A stretch of 11,028 bases of DNA from CALVGQ01 sp964369385 (GCA_964369385.1 CAYJEY010000034.1:1-11028); one strand, 5' to 3'. Positions 1 to 6,463 are shown, counted from the stretch's first letter. The notes: generated by a model not told the origin, from the sequence alone. Numbers and translations are program-made.

Positions 1-32
1 AAGGTGTACCTTTTTAAAAAAGAGGAGAAATT

Positions 33-1481
33 ATGAAAAAGCAGGAAATAGCGTCAATTAAATGTGCAAATTGTAAAGGAAAACTAGAAATTAGTGAGTT
101 TGAAGAAACAACAGTTTGTCCATTTTGTGAATCAGTTTACTCAACAGATGAGTTACTACAACAAAATGGTGGTAAATCACGAGTAGAAGCAATAAAAGCA
201 CGTGCAGAGAAAGATATTGAAATAAGTAAGCATCAAACTGAACTGGAAAAAATGAAGCTTCAACATGATAAAGAAAAAAAGGAAAATACGCGTAGATTGG
301 CTGAAAAATTTAAGAAAGGGAAGTTATTTAAGTTTCTTATCTTTTGTATCATCATTTCTGCTTTGTTTACCGGAGTAAGTTTTAACGATGGAAAGATTCT
401 TCAAGGGGTTATAGGTGTTGTACAAATTATTTTATATGCTGGTGCATTCTTAATGGGGTTGCAAATTATTGAAGAGAAAAAACCAGGGCTACATGTAGTG
501 CTTGCGATTGTAGGACTTGTGTTAATTTTTCCATATTTCAATTCTGGTAGTTCATCTCCTTCAAGGACAAGTGAAGAAATAAATTGGGACGAAATGCCGC
601 TCGCATCAATTATTCCTGAGATAGAAGGAAAAAAAGGTGATATCAATTCAAATGACCTAGATTCGCTTTCTATCAATATTAATGATATTGGTGAAAGTAC
701 ATATTTTGCATATGTAGAAGAATGTATTGCTGCAGGTTTTACAATTGACCAAGAGCAAATATCTGGATTTGAGGCATTTAATCAGGAAGGTTATAAATTA
801 AATCTTTATCACTATGGTAGTAGTGAGAAAATGAGTATAAAGATCGATATCCCAAAAGAAGTATCAGAAATCGTGTGGCCAACAAGCGACCTTGCATCAT
901 TAATTCCAGTACCACAATCAAGTATAGGGAAAATCAATTATGAGAGATCAGATGCGTTTAACATACTTATTGCAGAAACTACATATGAAGAATATCAAAG
1001 CTATGTGCAACAGTGTTCGGAACTTGGTTTCGATGTTGACTATGATAAGTCTGACGATTTCTACAAAGCTAGGAATGAAAATGGTGTTGTTGTAAGGTTA
1101 ACTTACGAGGGCTTTAACATAATGAAAGTAGAGCTTGAACTGGGAGAAGGGGAAGTTGTAGCACAAAGTACCACTGCTCAATCTGAAGAAGTTGAAGAAG
1201 CAACGACAGCTACGCCTGTGGAAGGGACAAGTGATTGGGAACAATTCTTAATTGACTATGAAGCATGGGTAGATGATTACATTGCATTTTTAGAAAAATA
1301 TAATGAAAACCCATCAGATTTAACATTGCTTACAGAGTATGGTACGCTCGCAGCAGATCAAATTCAATGGGCAACTGATGCAAGTGAATTAGAAGGTGAG
1401 CTGAGTGGAGAAGAATTAACTCTATATCTTGAAACAATGACAAGAATTAATCTGAAACTAATTAATGCCGACATATATTAA
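33..1481 (+). CDS. Zinc-ribbon membrane protein with tandem extracytoplasmic domains (DUF6591-like)
   Basis: 482 aa, function unknown. An N-terminal zinc ribbon is formed by CxxC pairs at residues 11/14 and 29/32. A charged, probably coiled-coil helix follows (about 50-92), then three hydrophobic segments (about 98-117, 125-146, 154-170). Next come two copies of a ~95-residue domain. Copy 1 (about 185-275) and copy 2 (about 282-375) each open with a Trp followed by an LAS-I-IP pattern, and share 'YxxYVxxCxxxGF'-like cores. A Thr/Glu-rich linker leads to a helical domain at about 401-479 that recurs in the next gene. The architecture resembles Bacillota proteins annotated as DUF6591, but I am unsure which segment carries that name. 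A ribosome binding site (GAGGAG, 22-27) precedes the ATG. Upstream sequence is cut off, so the operon may begin outside. Inference: a cytoplasmic metal-binding head linked through the membrane to a surface sensor or binding module. Confidence 0.85.
   Translation: MKKQEIASIKCANCKGKLEISEFEETTVCPFCESVYSTDELLQQNGGKSRVEAIKARAEKDIEISKHQTELEKMKLQHDKEKKENTRRLAEKFKKGKLFKFLIFCIIISALFTGVSFNDGKILQGVIGVVQIILYAGAFLMGLQIIEEKKPGLHVVLAIVGLVLIFPYFNSGSSSPSRTSEEINWDEMPLASIIPEIEGKKGDINSNDLDSLSININDIGESTYFAYVEECIAAGFTIDQEQISGFEAFNQEGYKLNLYHYGSSEKMSIKIDIPKEVSEIVWPTSDLASLIPVPQSSIGKINYERSDAFNILIAETTYEEYQSYVQQCSELGFDVDYDKSDDFYKARNENGVVVRLTYEGFNIMKVELELGEGEVVAQSTTAQSEEVEEATTATPVEGTSDWEQFLIDYEAWVDDYIAFLEKYNENPSDLTLLTEYGTLAADQIQWATDASELEGELSGEELTLYLETMTRINLKLINADIY
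1257..1417 (+). repeat. Direct repeat copy 1 (shared C-terminal domain DNA)
   Basis: This stretch matches 2797-2957 without gaps at a constant offset of 1540 bp. I counted 13 mismatches in 161 bp, about 92% identity. It encodes most of the C-terminal helical domain of the first envelope gene (YEAWVDDYIAFLEKY and onward). Several differences are silent; five change the protein. Such DNA-level similarity between otherwise dissimilar genes points to recent duplication or gene conversion of the domain. Confidence 0.95.
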
Positions 1482-1632
1482 AAATAAAAGATAAAATCTG
1501 CTTTAAGTAATTTTATAGTGAAGTAAAAAGCGTTTAGATATGGAAGGATATTTAAACCTAATATAGATACTAGTGCAGTGAAAAAAGTCAAAAATCGTTT
1601 TTGTTTACAAATTATAATAATAGGAGATAATT

Positions 1633-3027
1633 ATGAAAAGAATATTGAAATTAATTTCTACAACCTTATTATGTGTATCTTTAGTTGCTTGTGGGGAACA
1701 ACAAGGGTTAAAAGATCAACTATTAGGAACATGGGAGCCAGATAGTGTAGTAATAAAAGAGACAATACTTACTATTCGGGAAGTAGAAGATATGGGAGAT
1801 GATAGCTTAAGTGATTTTAGTATCATAATAAATGATAATGGAATTGCTTATCTTAAAGATGGAGACAGCAGTGAACAAGTAACTTGGGAGAAAACTGATG
1901 ATGGAATTTTGATAGGAGAAGTAGAGTGCTCTATTGAAGAAGACTACGTTATATTAGAAAACAATGGAATACAAATTCGTTTGAAGAAATCATCAGATGA
2001 GCAGATGAATACTATTGTTGAAGAAAATAATAATGAGAGTGAAGAAACAGAAGATTTCAAAAACGAAGCCATAGAAAATGATATTTTAGAAATAATAAAC
2101 TCAGATGTAAATAGTACAATTACTAGTTTAAATGAAAAATTTGATTTACTAGTTAGTGAAACAGGATCGTACGAAGAGTACTTAGAAAATAAATCTAAAA
2201 TAGATGAATTTTATCTTACAATCGAAATTGAAATGAAAGAACTAGGAAATAGAATTGCTTCAAATTCGGAAGAATATTTCAGATATATTGTTGCCACTGT
2301 TGATCATGATGACATTGATGCACTCAATGGAGCGTTAGATGAATATTATGATCAGGTAGTTAATAGCGCTTGTGATTCAGTATATGATGGTGTGAGTAAT
2401 GGATTGTTAGATAAGATACTTGATGCATATTACTATGGTGTTATAGATATTGCTTATAATGAGGATAAAATTGACTATGAAGCATATAGTGCGGCTAGCT
2501 CTGAGGCGTATGAACAATGGAGTGATGCGTTCTCAAGTAATTATGCAATTTGGAGTGACATGTTTTCACTATTTTATAATTATTGGGCGGATGTTAACAG
2601 TGAACTAATCTATCAGAATAACTATGATATTGAGAGCATAATTATAAACTTAGATGAGCCATCTTTTGGAGAAGAATCATCAAACTTGATTCTCGAAGAA
2701 GAGAATATTGAAAATAGTAGTGATATAGAAATCGAAACAAATGGTGTTAAGGAAGAAATTCTTGATGATTCTAAATGGAGAGATTTTCTAGCAAGGTATG
2801 AAGCATGGGTAGATGACTACATTGCATTTTTAGAAAAATATAATGAAAACCCATTAGATTTAACATTGATCACAGAGTATGGTACACTTACAGTAGATCA
2901 AATTCAATGGGCAACTGATGCAAGCGAATTAGAAGGTGAGCTTAGCGACGAAGAATTGGTATTGTATTTAGAAACTTTGACACGAATAAATGCAAAATTA
3001 AATGATGCAATACTCAACCTATATTAA
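1633..3027 (+). CDS. Lipoprotein with lipocalin-like N-terminal domain and shared C-terminal helical domain
   Basis: 464 aa, no recognised function. The N-terminus is a clear type II signal peptide: basic MKR, a hydrophobic core, and lipobox LVAC with Cys20 as the lipidated residue. Residues about 25-122 form an all-beta-looking segment (GTWEP, then short strands with 'NDNG' and 'W' turns), typical of small lipocalin-like domains in Bacillota lipoproteins. An acidic Glu/Asn linker follows, then a long helical region (about 150-340) with recurring 'WSDxF' motifs and aromatic pairs. The last ~75 residues are nearly identical to the end of the preceding gene. A good ribosome binding site (AGGAG, 1622-1626) sits 6 nt before the ATG. 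The 151-bp gap to the upstream gene has no terminator I can see, so co-transcription is likely. Inference: a surface-anchored partner of the upstream membrane protein. Confidence 0.88.
   Translation: MKRILKLISTTLLCVSLVACGEQQGLKDQLLGTWEPDSVVIKETILTIREVEDMGDDSLSDFSIIINDNGIAYLKDGDSSEQVTWEKTDDGILIGEVECSIEEDYVILENNGIQIRLKKSSDEQMNTIVEENNNESEETEDFKNEAIENDILEIINSDVNSTITSLNEKFDLLVSETGSYEEYLENKSKIDEFYLTIEIEMKELGNRIASNSEEYFRYIVATVDHDDIDALNGALDEYYDQVVNSACDSVYDGVSNGLLDKILDAYYYGVIDIAYNEDKIDYEAYSAASSEAYEQWSDAFSSNYAIWSDMFSLFYNYWADVNSELIYQNNYDIESIIINLDEPSFGEESSNLILEEENIENSSDIEIETNGVKEEILDDSKWRDFLARYEAWVDDYIAFLEKYNENPLDLTLITEYGTLTVDQIQWATDASELEGELSDEELVLYLETLTRINAKLNDAILNLY
2797..2957 (+). repeat. Direct repeat copy 2 (shared C-terminal domain DNA)
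   Basis: Second copy of the 161-bp repeat found at 1257-1417. The similarity starts abruptly at the Tyr-Glu-Ala-Trp codons and fades after the Glu-Glu codons near the 3' end. The sequences before and after it are much less alike. It encodes the C-terminal helical domain of the lipoprotein. Confidence 0.95.
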
Positions 3028-3060
3028 AAGGAAAATTAACAAATTTAGGAGGAAAATATA

Positions 3061-3366
3061 ATGAAAAATTCATACTTCGATGGAGGATTAGCTAGTTGGA
3101 TCGGATGGAATATTTTAGGTTTTTTAATCACTGTTGTAACATTTGGAATATGCTATCCTTGGGCGTTATGCATGGTTTATGGCTGGAAAATAAACCATAC
3201 AGTAGTGGAAGGTCGTAGATTGAAGTTTACAGGTTCAGCTATAGGTTTATTTGGAAATTGGATTAAGTGGTTTTTGCTTTGTATCATTACTTTTGGGATA
3301 TACAGTTTCTGGTTATTTATAGCCTTAGAAAAGTGGAAAGTTAAAAATACGATATTTGCTGAGTAA
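3061..3366 (+). CDS. Small DUF898-like membrane protein
   Basis: 101 aa, very hydrophobic, with two half-repeats. Each has a membrane helix (about 12-40 and 66-90) built around 'TFGIC/Y...W', followed by a basic aromatic segment (GWKINHTVVEGRR and KWKVKNT). The motifs FDGG near the start, 'HTVVEGRRL.F.G' in the middle and 'WKxKNT' at the end are what I know from DUF898 (YjgN-like) proteins of Bacillota, whose function is not known. The ribosome binding site AGGAGG (3047-3052) lies 8 nt before the ATG, and only 33 bp separate it from the lipoprotein gene. It is the last gene before a strong terminator, so it belongs to the envelope cassette. Inference: a membrane component working with the two larger envelope proteins. 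Confidence 0.85.
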   Translation: MKNSYFDGGLASWIGWNILGFLITVVTFGICYPWALCMVYGWKINHTVVEGRRLKFTGSAIGLFGNWIKWFLLCIITFGIYSFWLFIALEKWKVKNTIFAE

Positions 3367-3378
3367 TTTTAATAAATT

Positions 3379-3411
3379 AGGGTAGATTATATATGTAATC
3401 TGTCCTTTTTT
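3379..3411 (+). terminator. Rho-independent terminator of the envelope operon
   Basis: An 11-bp stem (3379-3389 with 3396-3406, two G-U pairs) with a 6-nt loop runs into a T tract at 3406-3411. It begins 12 bp after the stop codon of the DUF898-like gene. Confidence 0.88.
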
Positions 3412-3596
3412 ATTAATTGATATGATGTTTTATGAGCAACTTAGAGAAGAATGAAGTTGGAAACATGATATTACTTAAAAAGTAGTGTAGGGAAGTAAAA
3501 AAGAAAAGCAATCGTGAGTCAACCATAAAGGGGCTTGCAGAAGTAGAACAGTAGGGGAAAAATACAATGAGTATTATAAACTTCTAATTAAATTAA
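3412..3596. other. Intergenic stretch without recognisable gene
   Basis: This AT-rich stretch lies between the envelope-operon terminator and the hairpin behind the yhhQ-type gene. The only reading frames are very short and lack ribosome binding sites. I see no RNA fold, insertion-sequence end or repeat that I can support. Confidence 0.5.
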
Positions 3597-3632
3597 AAGG
3601 ATTAATTCTTGTAGTTACAAAAATTAATCCTT
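3597..3632 (-). terminator. Imperfect palindrome, candidate terminator of the queL-yhhQ operon
   Basis: Arms 3597-3607 and 3622-3632 pair perfectly over 11 bp. After one C/A mismatch an inner stem continues (TTGTA with TACAA) around a tiny loop. On the minus strand it lies 59 bp after the transporter stop codon and is followed by only four T residues, then mixed A/T. It is therefore a plausible but weak terminator. Confidence 0.5.
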
Positions 3633-3691
3633 AATCTCATTTAAATAGATAAATTAGGGCTTTATAAATAATCAGTATTAAACACTTATGA

Positions 3692-4393
3692 TTAAGACTG
3701 TTGCTTACGATTTTTAATTTGACGGGCTAGATATACAAATGGCGTATCTAGTACACTTGTAATAATAAAAATGATATAACTCGCGAAAATTAACTCAATC
3801 AATGTGGCATAGTCGTAAATGCCACCAAAGGCAAATATTGTAAATAATATGCTATTGATTAATTGGGATATAAGGGTAGATGCATTGTTTCTAATCCATA
3901 AACCATGTTTGTCATCACCGAAGTGTTTTTTTGTGAAGCCCCACACTTTATGATAAAACCACACGTCAAAAACTTGAGCGATTGCATAAACACTAAGGCT
4001 TGCAAAAATCAGTCGTGGTGTATTAGAGAAGACTGAGTATATGGCAGGAGAAGCCCAATCATCCATACTTGGTATATATAAGAACCAAGATTGAGAAATT
4101 AAGACAAAGGCGATATTCGCAAAGATTCCGACCTTTACAGCTTTGTTTGCGGCTGCTTTTCCTTCTGTTTCTGATAAAATATCTGTTACTAAAAATGTAG
4201 AGGCAAATAAGATATTACCTAAAGTTTGACTCATTCCAAAAGCTTTAATCAAAATTAGTACCTCAATGTTTGCTGAGATTGTTGCAATAACAGTCCATGT
4301 GTAACAACCTGTTTTTCCTAAAAATCGATAACTGAAATATACTGTTGTATAAATTAGAAAGAGGGATACAATTAAAATAAATTCATTACTCAT
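3692..4393 (-). CDS. yhhQ: YhhQ-family queuosine precursor transporter
   Basis: 233 aa, integral membrane protein of the YhhQ/VUT family (formerly DUF165). E. coli YhhQ imports preQ0 and preQ1; relatives in some pathogens import queuine. About six to seven hydrophobic segments cover most of the length. The family hallmarks are visible: 'LGNILFASTFLVTDILSE.EGK' near residues 58-80, 'VFDVWFYHKVW' in the middle, and a C-terminal 'DTPFVYLAR' helix. The ATG is preceded by GGAGGT (4401-4406) at 7 nt. The gene overlaps the end of the radical SAM gene by 8 bp, so the two are probably translationally coupled. It lies under the upstream preQ1 riboswitch, which supports import of a 7-deazaguanine. Whether the cargo is queuine or preQ1 cannot be read from the sequence; pairing with a queuine lyase favours queuine. 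Confidence 0.9.
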   Translation of the reverse strand: MSNEFILIVSLFLIYTTVYFSYRFLGKTGCYTWTVIATISANIEVLILIKAFGMSQTLGNILFASTFLVTDILSETEGKAAANKAVKVGIFANIAFVLISQSWFLYIPSMDDWASPAIYSVFSNTPRLIFASLSVYAIAQVFDVWFYHKVWGFTKKHFGDDKHGLWIRNNASTLISQLINSILFTIFAFGGIYDYATLIELIFASYIIFIITSVLDTPFVYLARQIKNRKQQS

Positions 4394-5111
4394 TATCGTT
4401 ACCTCCTACACCAAAGTCAGTGTTATGTAATAAAATATCTACGCGTGGATTATCCATATAAATAGGATAAATATGTTTGTTAAATTGTTCAATTACTTGT
4501 GGATCAGGCTTAATGCTAGAGCTATTTTCAATCATGATGTTGACACAAACTCGTGAGAAATGTTGAAGTCCGACCTCAATGTCATTTTTCATCGAAGAAA
4601 CAGTTTGGTGACGTAAACCATGGAGAAGGCAACATTGATCAAAATATTTAGCAATTCTATCGGGATTTTTTTCAGTTATTCCTTTGAGGAGAACTTGCTC
4701 CCGATAATAATAATCGAATGTTTCTACTCCTATCTTAATTTTCACTTGAATGTTGTGAGCCTGATAAAATTCTTTAATCGCACTTACTTCATTTCGATGC
4801 AACCAGTGAGCCTCAAAAATTAATTGAGTAATTTTGTGGGTAAGACAAGTAGATAAGATGTTTTGATGGGTAGTTTGGGATAAATCGCAAAAACTACCAG
4901 AGTTGATTACTTCGAGACATGGATAAATACCAGTAACTTGTGCAAGTATAGAGGTATTTAGCACATCGTTTTCATTTTGATTCAAATGAAAATCATCATG
5001 GTAATCGCAAAATGCACATTTGCGGTATTTACAACCATTTCCACGAAGTAGTAAAATTTCGCGTGGATTTTTTTCATGAATCACGCTATAGCGTTGTAAA
5101 TCTTGAGACAT
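4386..5111 (-). CDS. queL: Radical SAM protein, probable queuine lyase (QueL-like)
   Basis: 241 aa. The cluster-binding cysteines are C27, C32 and C35 in 'GNGCKYRKCAFCDYH', a CX4CX2C spacing rather than the usual CX3CX2C. The following segments ('LEVINSGSF', 'FEAHWLHR', 'KIKIGVETFD', 'NPRVDILLHNTDFG') match my memory of the radical SAM subgroup that contains QueL. In C. difficile, QueL converts queuine to preQ1 for reinsertion into tRNA. The start was set at the ATG at 5111, which follows AAGGA at 5 nt. An in-frame ATG at 5177 lies inside the attenuator leader and would encode a Phe/Ser-rich tail alien to the family. Context is strong: a preQ1-I riboswitch upstream and a YhhQ transporter downstream, overlapping by 8 bp. 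QueE is the main alternative, but its usual CDT-type motif is absent. Confidence 0.78.
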   Translation of the reverse strand: MSQDLQRYSVIHEKNPREILLLRGNGCKYRKCAFCDYHDDFHLNQNENDVLNTSILAQVTGIYPCLEVINSGSFCDLSQTTHQNILSTCLTHKITQLIFEAHWLHRNEVSAIKEFYQAHNIQVKIKIGVETFDYYYREQVLLKGITEKNPDRIAKYFDQCCLLHGLRHQTVSSMKNDIEVGLQHFSRVCVNIMIENSSSIKPDPQVIEQFNKHIYPIYMDNPRVDILLHNTDFGVGGNDNE

Positions 5112-5133
5112 AAAATTCCTTTCCGGGTATTGC

Positions 5134-5165
5134 AAAAAAAAAGTGCACACAGAAAATGAGCACAC
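5134..5165 (-). terminator. Attenuator terminator of the preQ1 riboswitch
   Basis: On the minus strand a GUGUGC/GUGCAC stem (5160-5165 with 5143-5148, two G-U pairs, 11-nt loop) runs directly into nine U residues (5142-5134). The radical SAM ribosome binding site and start codon follow within 25 nt. An ACAAAA run in the aptamer tail could pair with UUUUGU at the foot of this hairpin and so act as antiterminator. That fits ligand-induced termination. The stem is short, so a contribution from translational control is not excluded. Confidence 0.68.
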
Positions 5166-5178
5166 AAAAATGAACATT

Positions 5179-5218
5179 CCCTAGTTTTGTTTAGAGACAG
5201 GATGGTTACGAACTGTCT
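5179..5218 (-). promoter_or_regulatory. preQ1-I riboswitch aptamer
   Basis: Reading the minus strand, P1 pairs AGACAG (5218-5213) with CUGUCU (5200-5195). The 12-nt loop between them contains GUAACC. The A-rich tail 'AAACAAAACUAGG' follows (5192-5180). GUAACC in the loop and ACAAAACxAGG in the tail match the Thermoanaerobacter tengcongensis preQ1-I aptamer as I know it, where a loop cytosine pairs with the ligand and the tail folds back into an H-type pseudoknot. It sits about 10 nt after the predicted start site and ahead of a queuosine-salvage operon. The T8 run on the plus strand next to this hairpin mimics a terminator but has no upstream plus-strand gene. Confidence 0.88.
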
Positions 5219-5234
5219 TTTTTTTGTCTAATAC

Positions 5235-5263
5235 ATTATAAACAAAACAATTGATGTAGGCAA
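5235..5263 (-). promoter_or_regulatory. Sigma-A type promoter of the queL-yhhQ operon
   Basis: On the minus strand TTGCCT (5263-5258) and TATAAT (5240-5235) are spaced by exactly 17 bp. Transcription would start near 5228, just ahead of the riboswitch aptamer. Confidence 0.8.
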
Positions 5264-5278
5264 GTATTGTTTTGCCTA
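5257..5278. repeat. Inverted repeat overlapping the queL-yhhQ -35 box
   Basis: Seven-bp arms (TAGGCAA at 5257-5263 and TTGCCTA at 5272-5278) flank an 8-bp centre. One arm contains the -35 hexamer of the minus-strand promoter. It could be an operator or a chance palindrome; no T tract follows on either strand. Confidence 0.4.
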
Positions 5279-5327
5279 AGTCTAATATGAATTGATTAAT
5301 ATAGTATAAGTGAGAGGAGAAACAATA

Positions 5328-5804
5328 ATGGGATATACAATTCAATATGGAGCAACAGGTATTTCTGTAAGTAAAATGCAATCTTATTTTAATGTCATTC
5401 GGACTGAACATCCAAGTATTCCAAAACTAACAGTGGATGCGAAGTTTGGAGATAATACAAAAGCAGCAGTAGAAAGGTTTCAAGCAATTATGAACCTGGC
5501 TATAGATGGTATTATTGGTACAAATACTTGGAGTGCAATTGTGATGGAGTTTAACCAAATTGGCATTCCACTAGTTGATGAGCCAACTGAAACACCTTTA
5601 CAAGATGGTAGTCAAGGCTTAGCAGTACAAAAATTTCAATCATATTTAAATCATGTTTTGAAGCTAGAACCTGAATTAGCTACAGATGGTATTTTTGGCA
5701 CAAATACGAAACAAGCAGTAATGAAGTTTCAAGCAATGTATGATTTAAAAATCGATGGATTATTGGGGAATAAAACTTGGAATAAAATTATTGACAAAAT
5801 CTAA
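5328..5804 (+). CDS. Small protein of two peptidoglycan-binding (PG_binding_1) repeats
   Basis: 158 aa consisting almost only of two PG_binding_1-type domains, at about residues 6-75 and 88-158. Each has the family pattern: G-x-G-(x)-V-x-K-x-Q-S-Y near the start, then 'DGIFGTNTKQAVMKFQ' or its equivalent, and a final 'IDGxxGxxTW'. There is no catalytic domain, signal peptide or membrane segment. The start at 5328 was chosen because AGGAG (5315-5319) lies 8 nt upstream; a GTG at 5310 in the same frame precedes that site. The gene diverges from the queL operon and converges on the nicotinamidase gene, sharing a terminator with it. Binding to cell-wall peptidoglycan or spore cortex is the family role. 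How this copy would reach the wall without a signal is unclear; lysis, non-classical export or a sporulation role are possible. Confidence 0.85.
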   Translation: MGYTIQYGATGISVSKMQSYFNVIRTEHPSIPKLTVDAKFGDNTKAAVERFQAIMNLAIDGIIGTNTWSAIVMEFNQIGIPLVDEPTETPLQDGSQGLAVQKFQSYLNHVLKLEPELATDGIFGTNTKQAVMKFQAMYDLKIDGLLGNKTWNKIIDKI

Positions 5805-5806
5805 AA

Positions 5807-5840
5807 AAAAGACAACTTGCGTAGATGCAAGTTGTCTTTT
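5807..5840. terminator. Bidirectional terminator between convergent genes
   Basis: A perfect 14-bp inverted repeat (5807-5820 and 5827-5840) has a 6-nt loop, with A runs on one side and T runs on the other. It therefore works as a terminator in both directions. It starts 3 bp after the peptidoglycan-binding gene and ends 5 bp before the nicotinamidase stop codon. Confidence 0.93.
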
Positions 5841-5844
5841 CATA

Positions 5845-6372
5845 TTAAATAAGATGTATTTGGCAAGCTTTCATCGTGTTGATTGCCTCTTGATGAGACT
5901 TTTCACTAACACCAGCACAGCCTTTGGTATCCACACAAATGTGAGCATCAGGGTAATGAGCTTTTAATAGTAAAGCATTACTAACGACACAAATATCACT
6001 GCAAATACCCATCATTGTAATATGAGCTTCGTTATTCACGTAATTTAGTAAATCAGTTGAAGCAAAAGTTGTCTTTTCAATAAGATAGTAATCTTTGTTT
6101 AATTCTAAATCTTGAAGCAAATCAAGAATTTTAGGGCTAAGTTGCCATCCATTTGTACCTTTAATACAGTGTTCAATAGGTAAGTTTTTACCCTCAGTTG
6201 TATTGAGGTAGTTAGAATCATGAGTATCTAGGGTAAAGTAGACAGGAATATGTTGATTTAGTGCTGTTGTGATTTGGGCACATACATAATCTATAATAGA
6301 TTCTCCATTTTCAGCGGCTAAAGCTCCATTAATAAAATCATTTTGCATATCAATAATAACTAAACATTGCAT
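5845..6372 (-). CDS. pncA: Nicotinamidase / isochorismatase-family cysteine hydrolase
   Basis: 175 aa. The fold's catalytic triad is visible: Asp8 in 'IDMQNDF', Lys100 in 'EKTTFAST' and Cys128 in 'GICSDICVV'. Metal ligands typical of nicotinamidases are present in 'DTHDSNYLNTTEGKNLP' (Asp49, His51) and 'EHCIKGTNGW' (His68), with Glu60 nearby. This favours nicotinamidase (nicotinamide to nicotinate and ammonia, NAD salvage) over other isochorismatase relatives. The start at 6372 was chosen because GGAGG (6386-6382) lies 9 nt ahead of it. An upstream in-frame ATG at 6435 precedes the likely promoter and adds residues foreign to the family. The gene is monocistronic, with its own extended -10 promoter and a shared bidirectional terminator. 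A closely related amidase of unknown substrate remains possible. Confidence 0.87.
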   Translation of the reverse strand: MQCLVIIDMQNDFINGALAAENGESIIDYVCAQITTALNQHIPVYFTLDTHDSNYLNTTEGKNLPIEHCIKGTNGWQLSPKILDLLQDLELNKDYYLIEKTTFASTDLLNYVNNEAHITMMGICSDICVVSNALLLKAHYPDAHICVDTKGCAGVSEKSHQEAINTMKACQIHLI

Positions 6373-6402
6373 TCTTAATATCCTCCAAATTTGATTACTC
6401 AT

Positions 6403-6411
6403 ATCATAGCA
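6403..6411 (-). promoter_or_regulatory. Extended -10 promoter of the nicotinamidase gene
   Basis: The minus strand reads TGC-TATGAT (6411-6403), an extended -10 element. No good -35 box stands at the right distance (TTACCT at 18 bp is poor). Transcription would begin near 6396, about 24 nt before the ATG. Confidence 0.55.
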
Positions 6412-6463
6412 TAAAAGCAAGGAGTAAGGTAACAAGAGAAAAATAAAAAAAGGAAAGCGTTAT

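Noticed and set aside
1604..1618. TTTACA and TATAAT ahead of the lipoprotein gene as a promoter
   Set aside because: Only 3 bp separate the hexamers, no fitting -35 exists 16-18 bp upstream of TATAAT, and a transcript from there would start on the ribosome binding site.
3432..3485. 17-codon frame in the gap after the envelope operon
   Set aside because: No ribosome binding site, no promoter and no recognisable peptide features; frames of this size are expected by chance.
5112..5177. N-terminal extension of the radical SAM gene starting at the minus-strand ATG at 5177
   Set aside because: It would translate the attenuator hairpin and its U tract, lacks a ribosome binding site, and gives residues unlike the family. 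The ATG at 5111 has a proper site.
5195..5225. Plus-strand hairpin plus eight T residues, apparent terminator
   Set aside because: No plus-strand gene lies upstream of it. The hairpin is the P1 stem of the minus-strand preQ1-I aptamer, and the T run is the complement of the A run before it.
6373..6435. N-terminal extension of the nicotinamidase
   Set aside because: The extension lies upstream of the extended -10 promoter, and GGAGG stands just ahead of the ATG at 6372, where the family's usual start motif begins.
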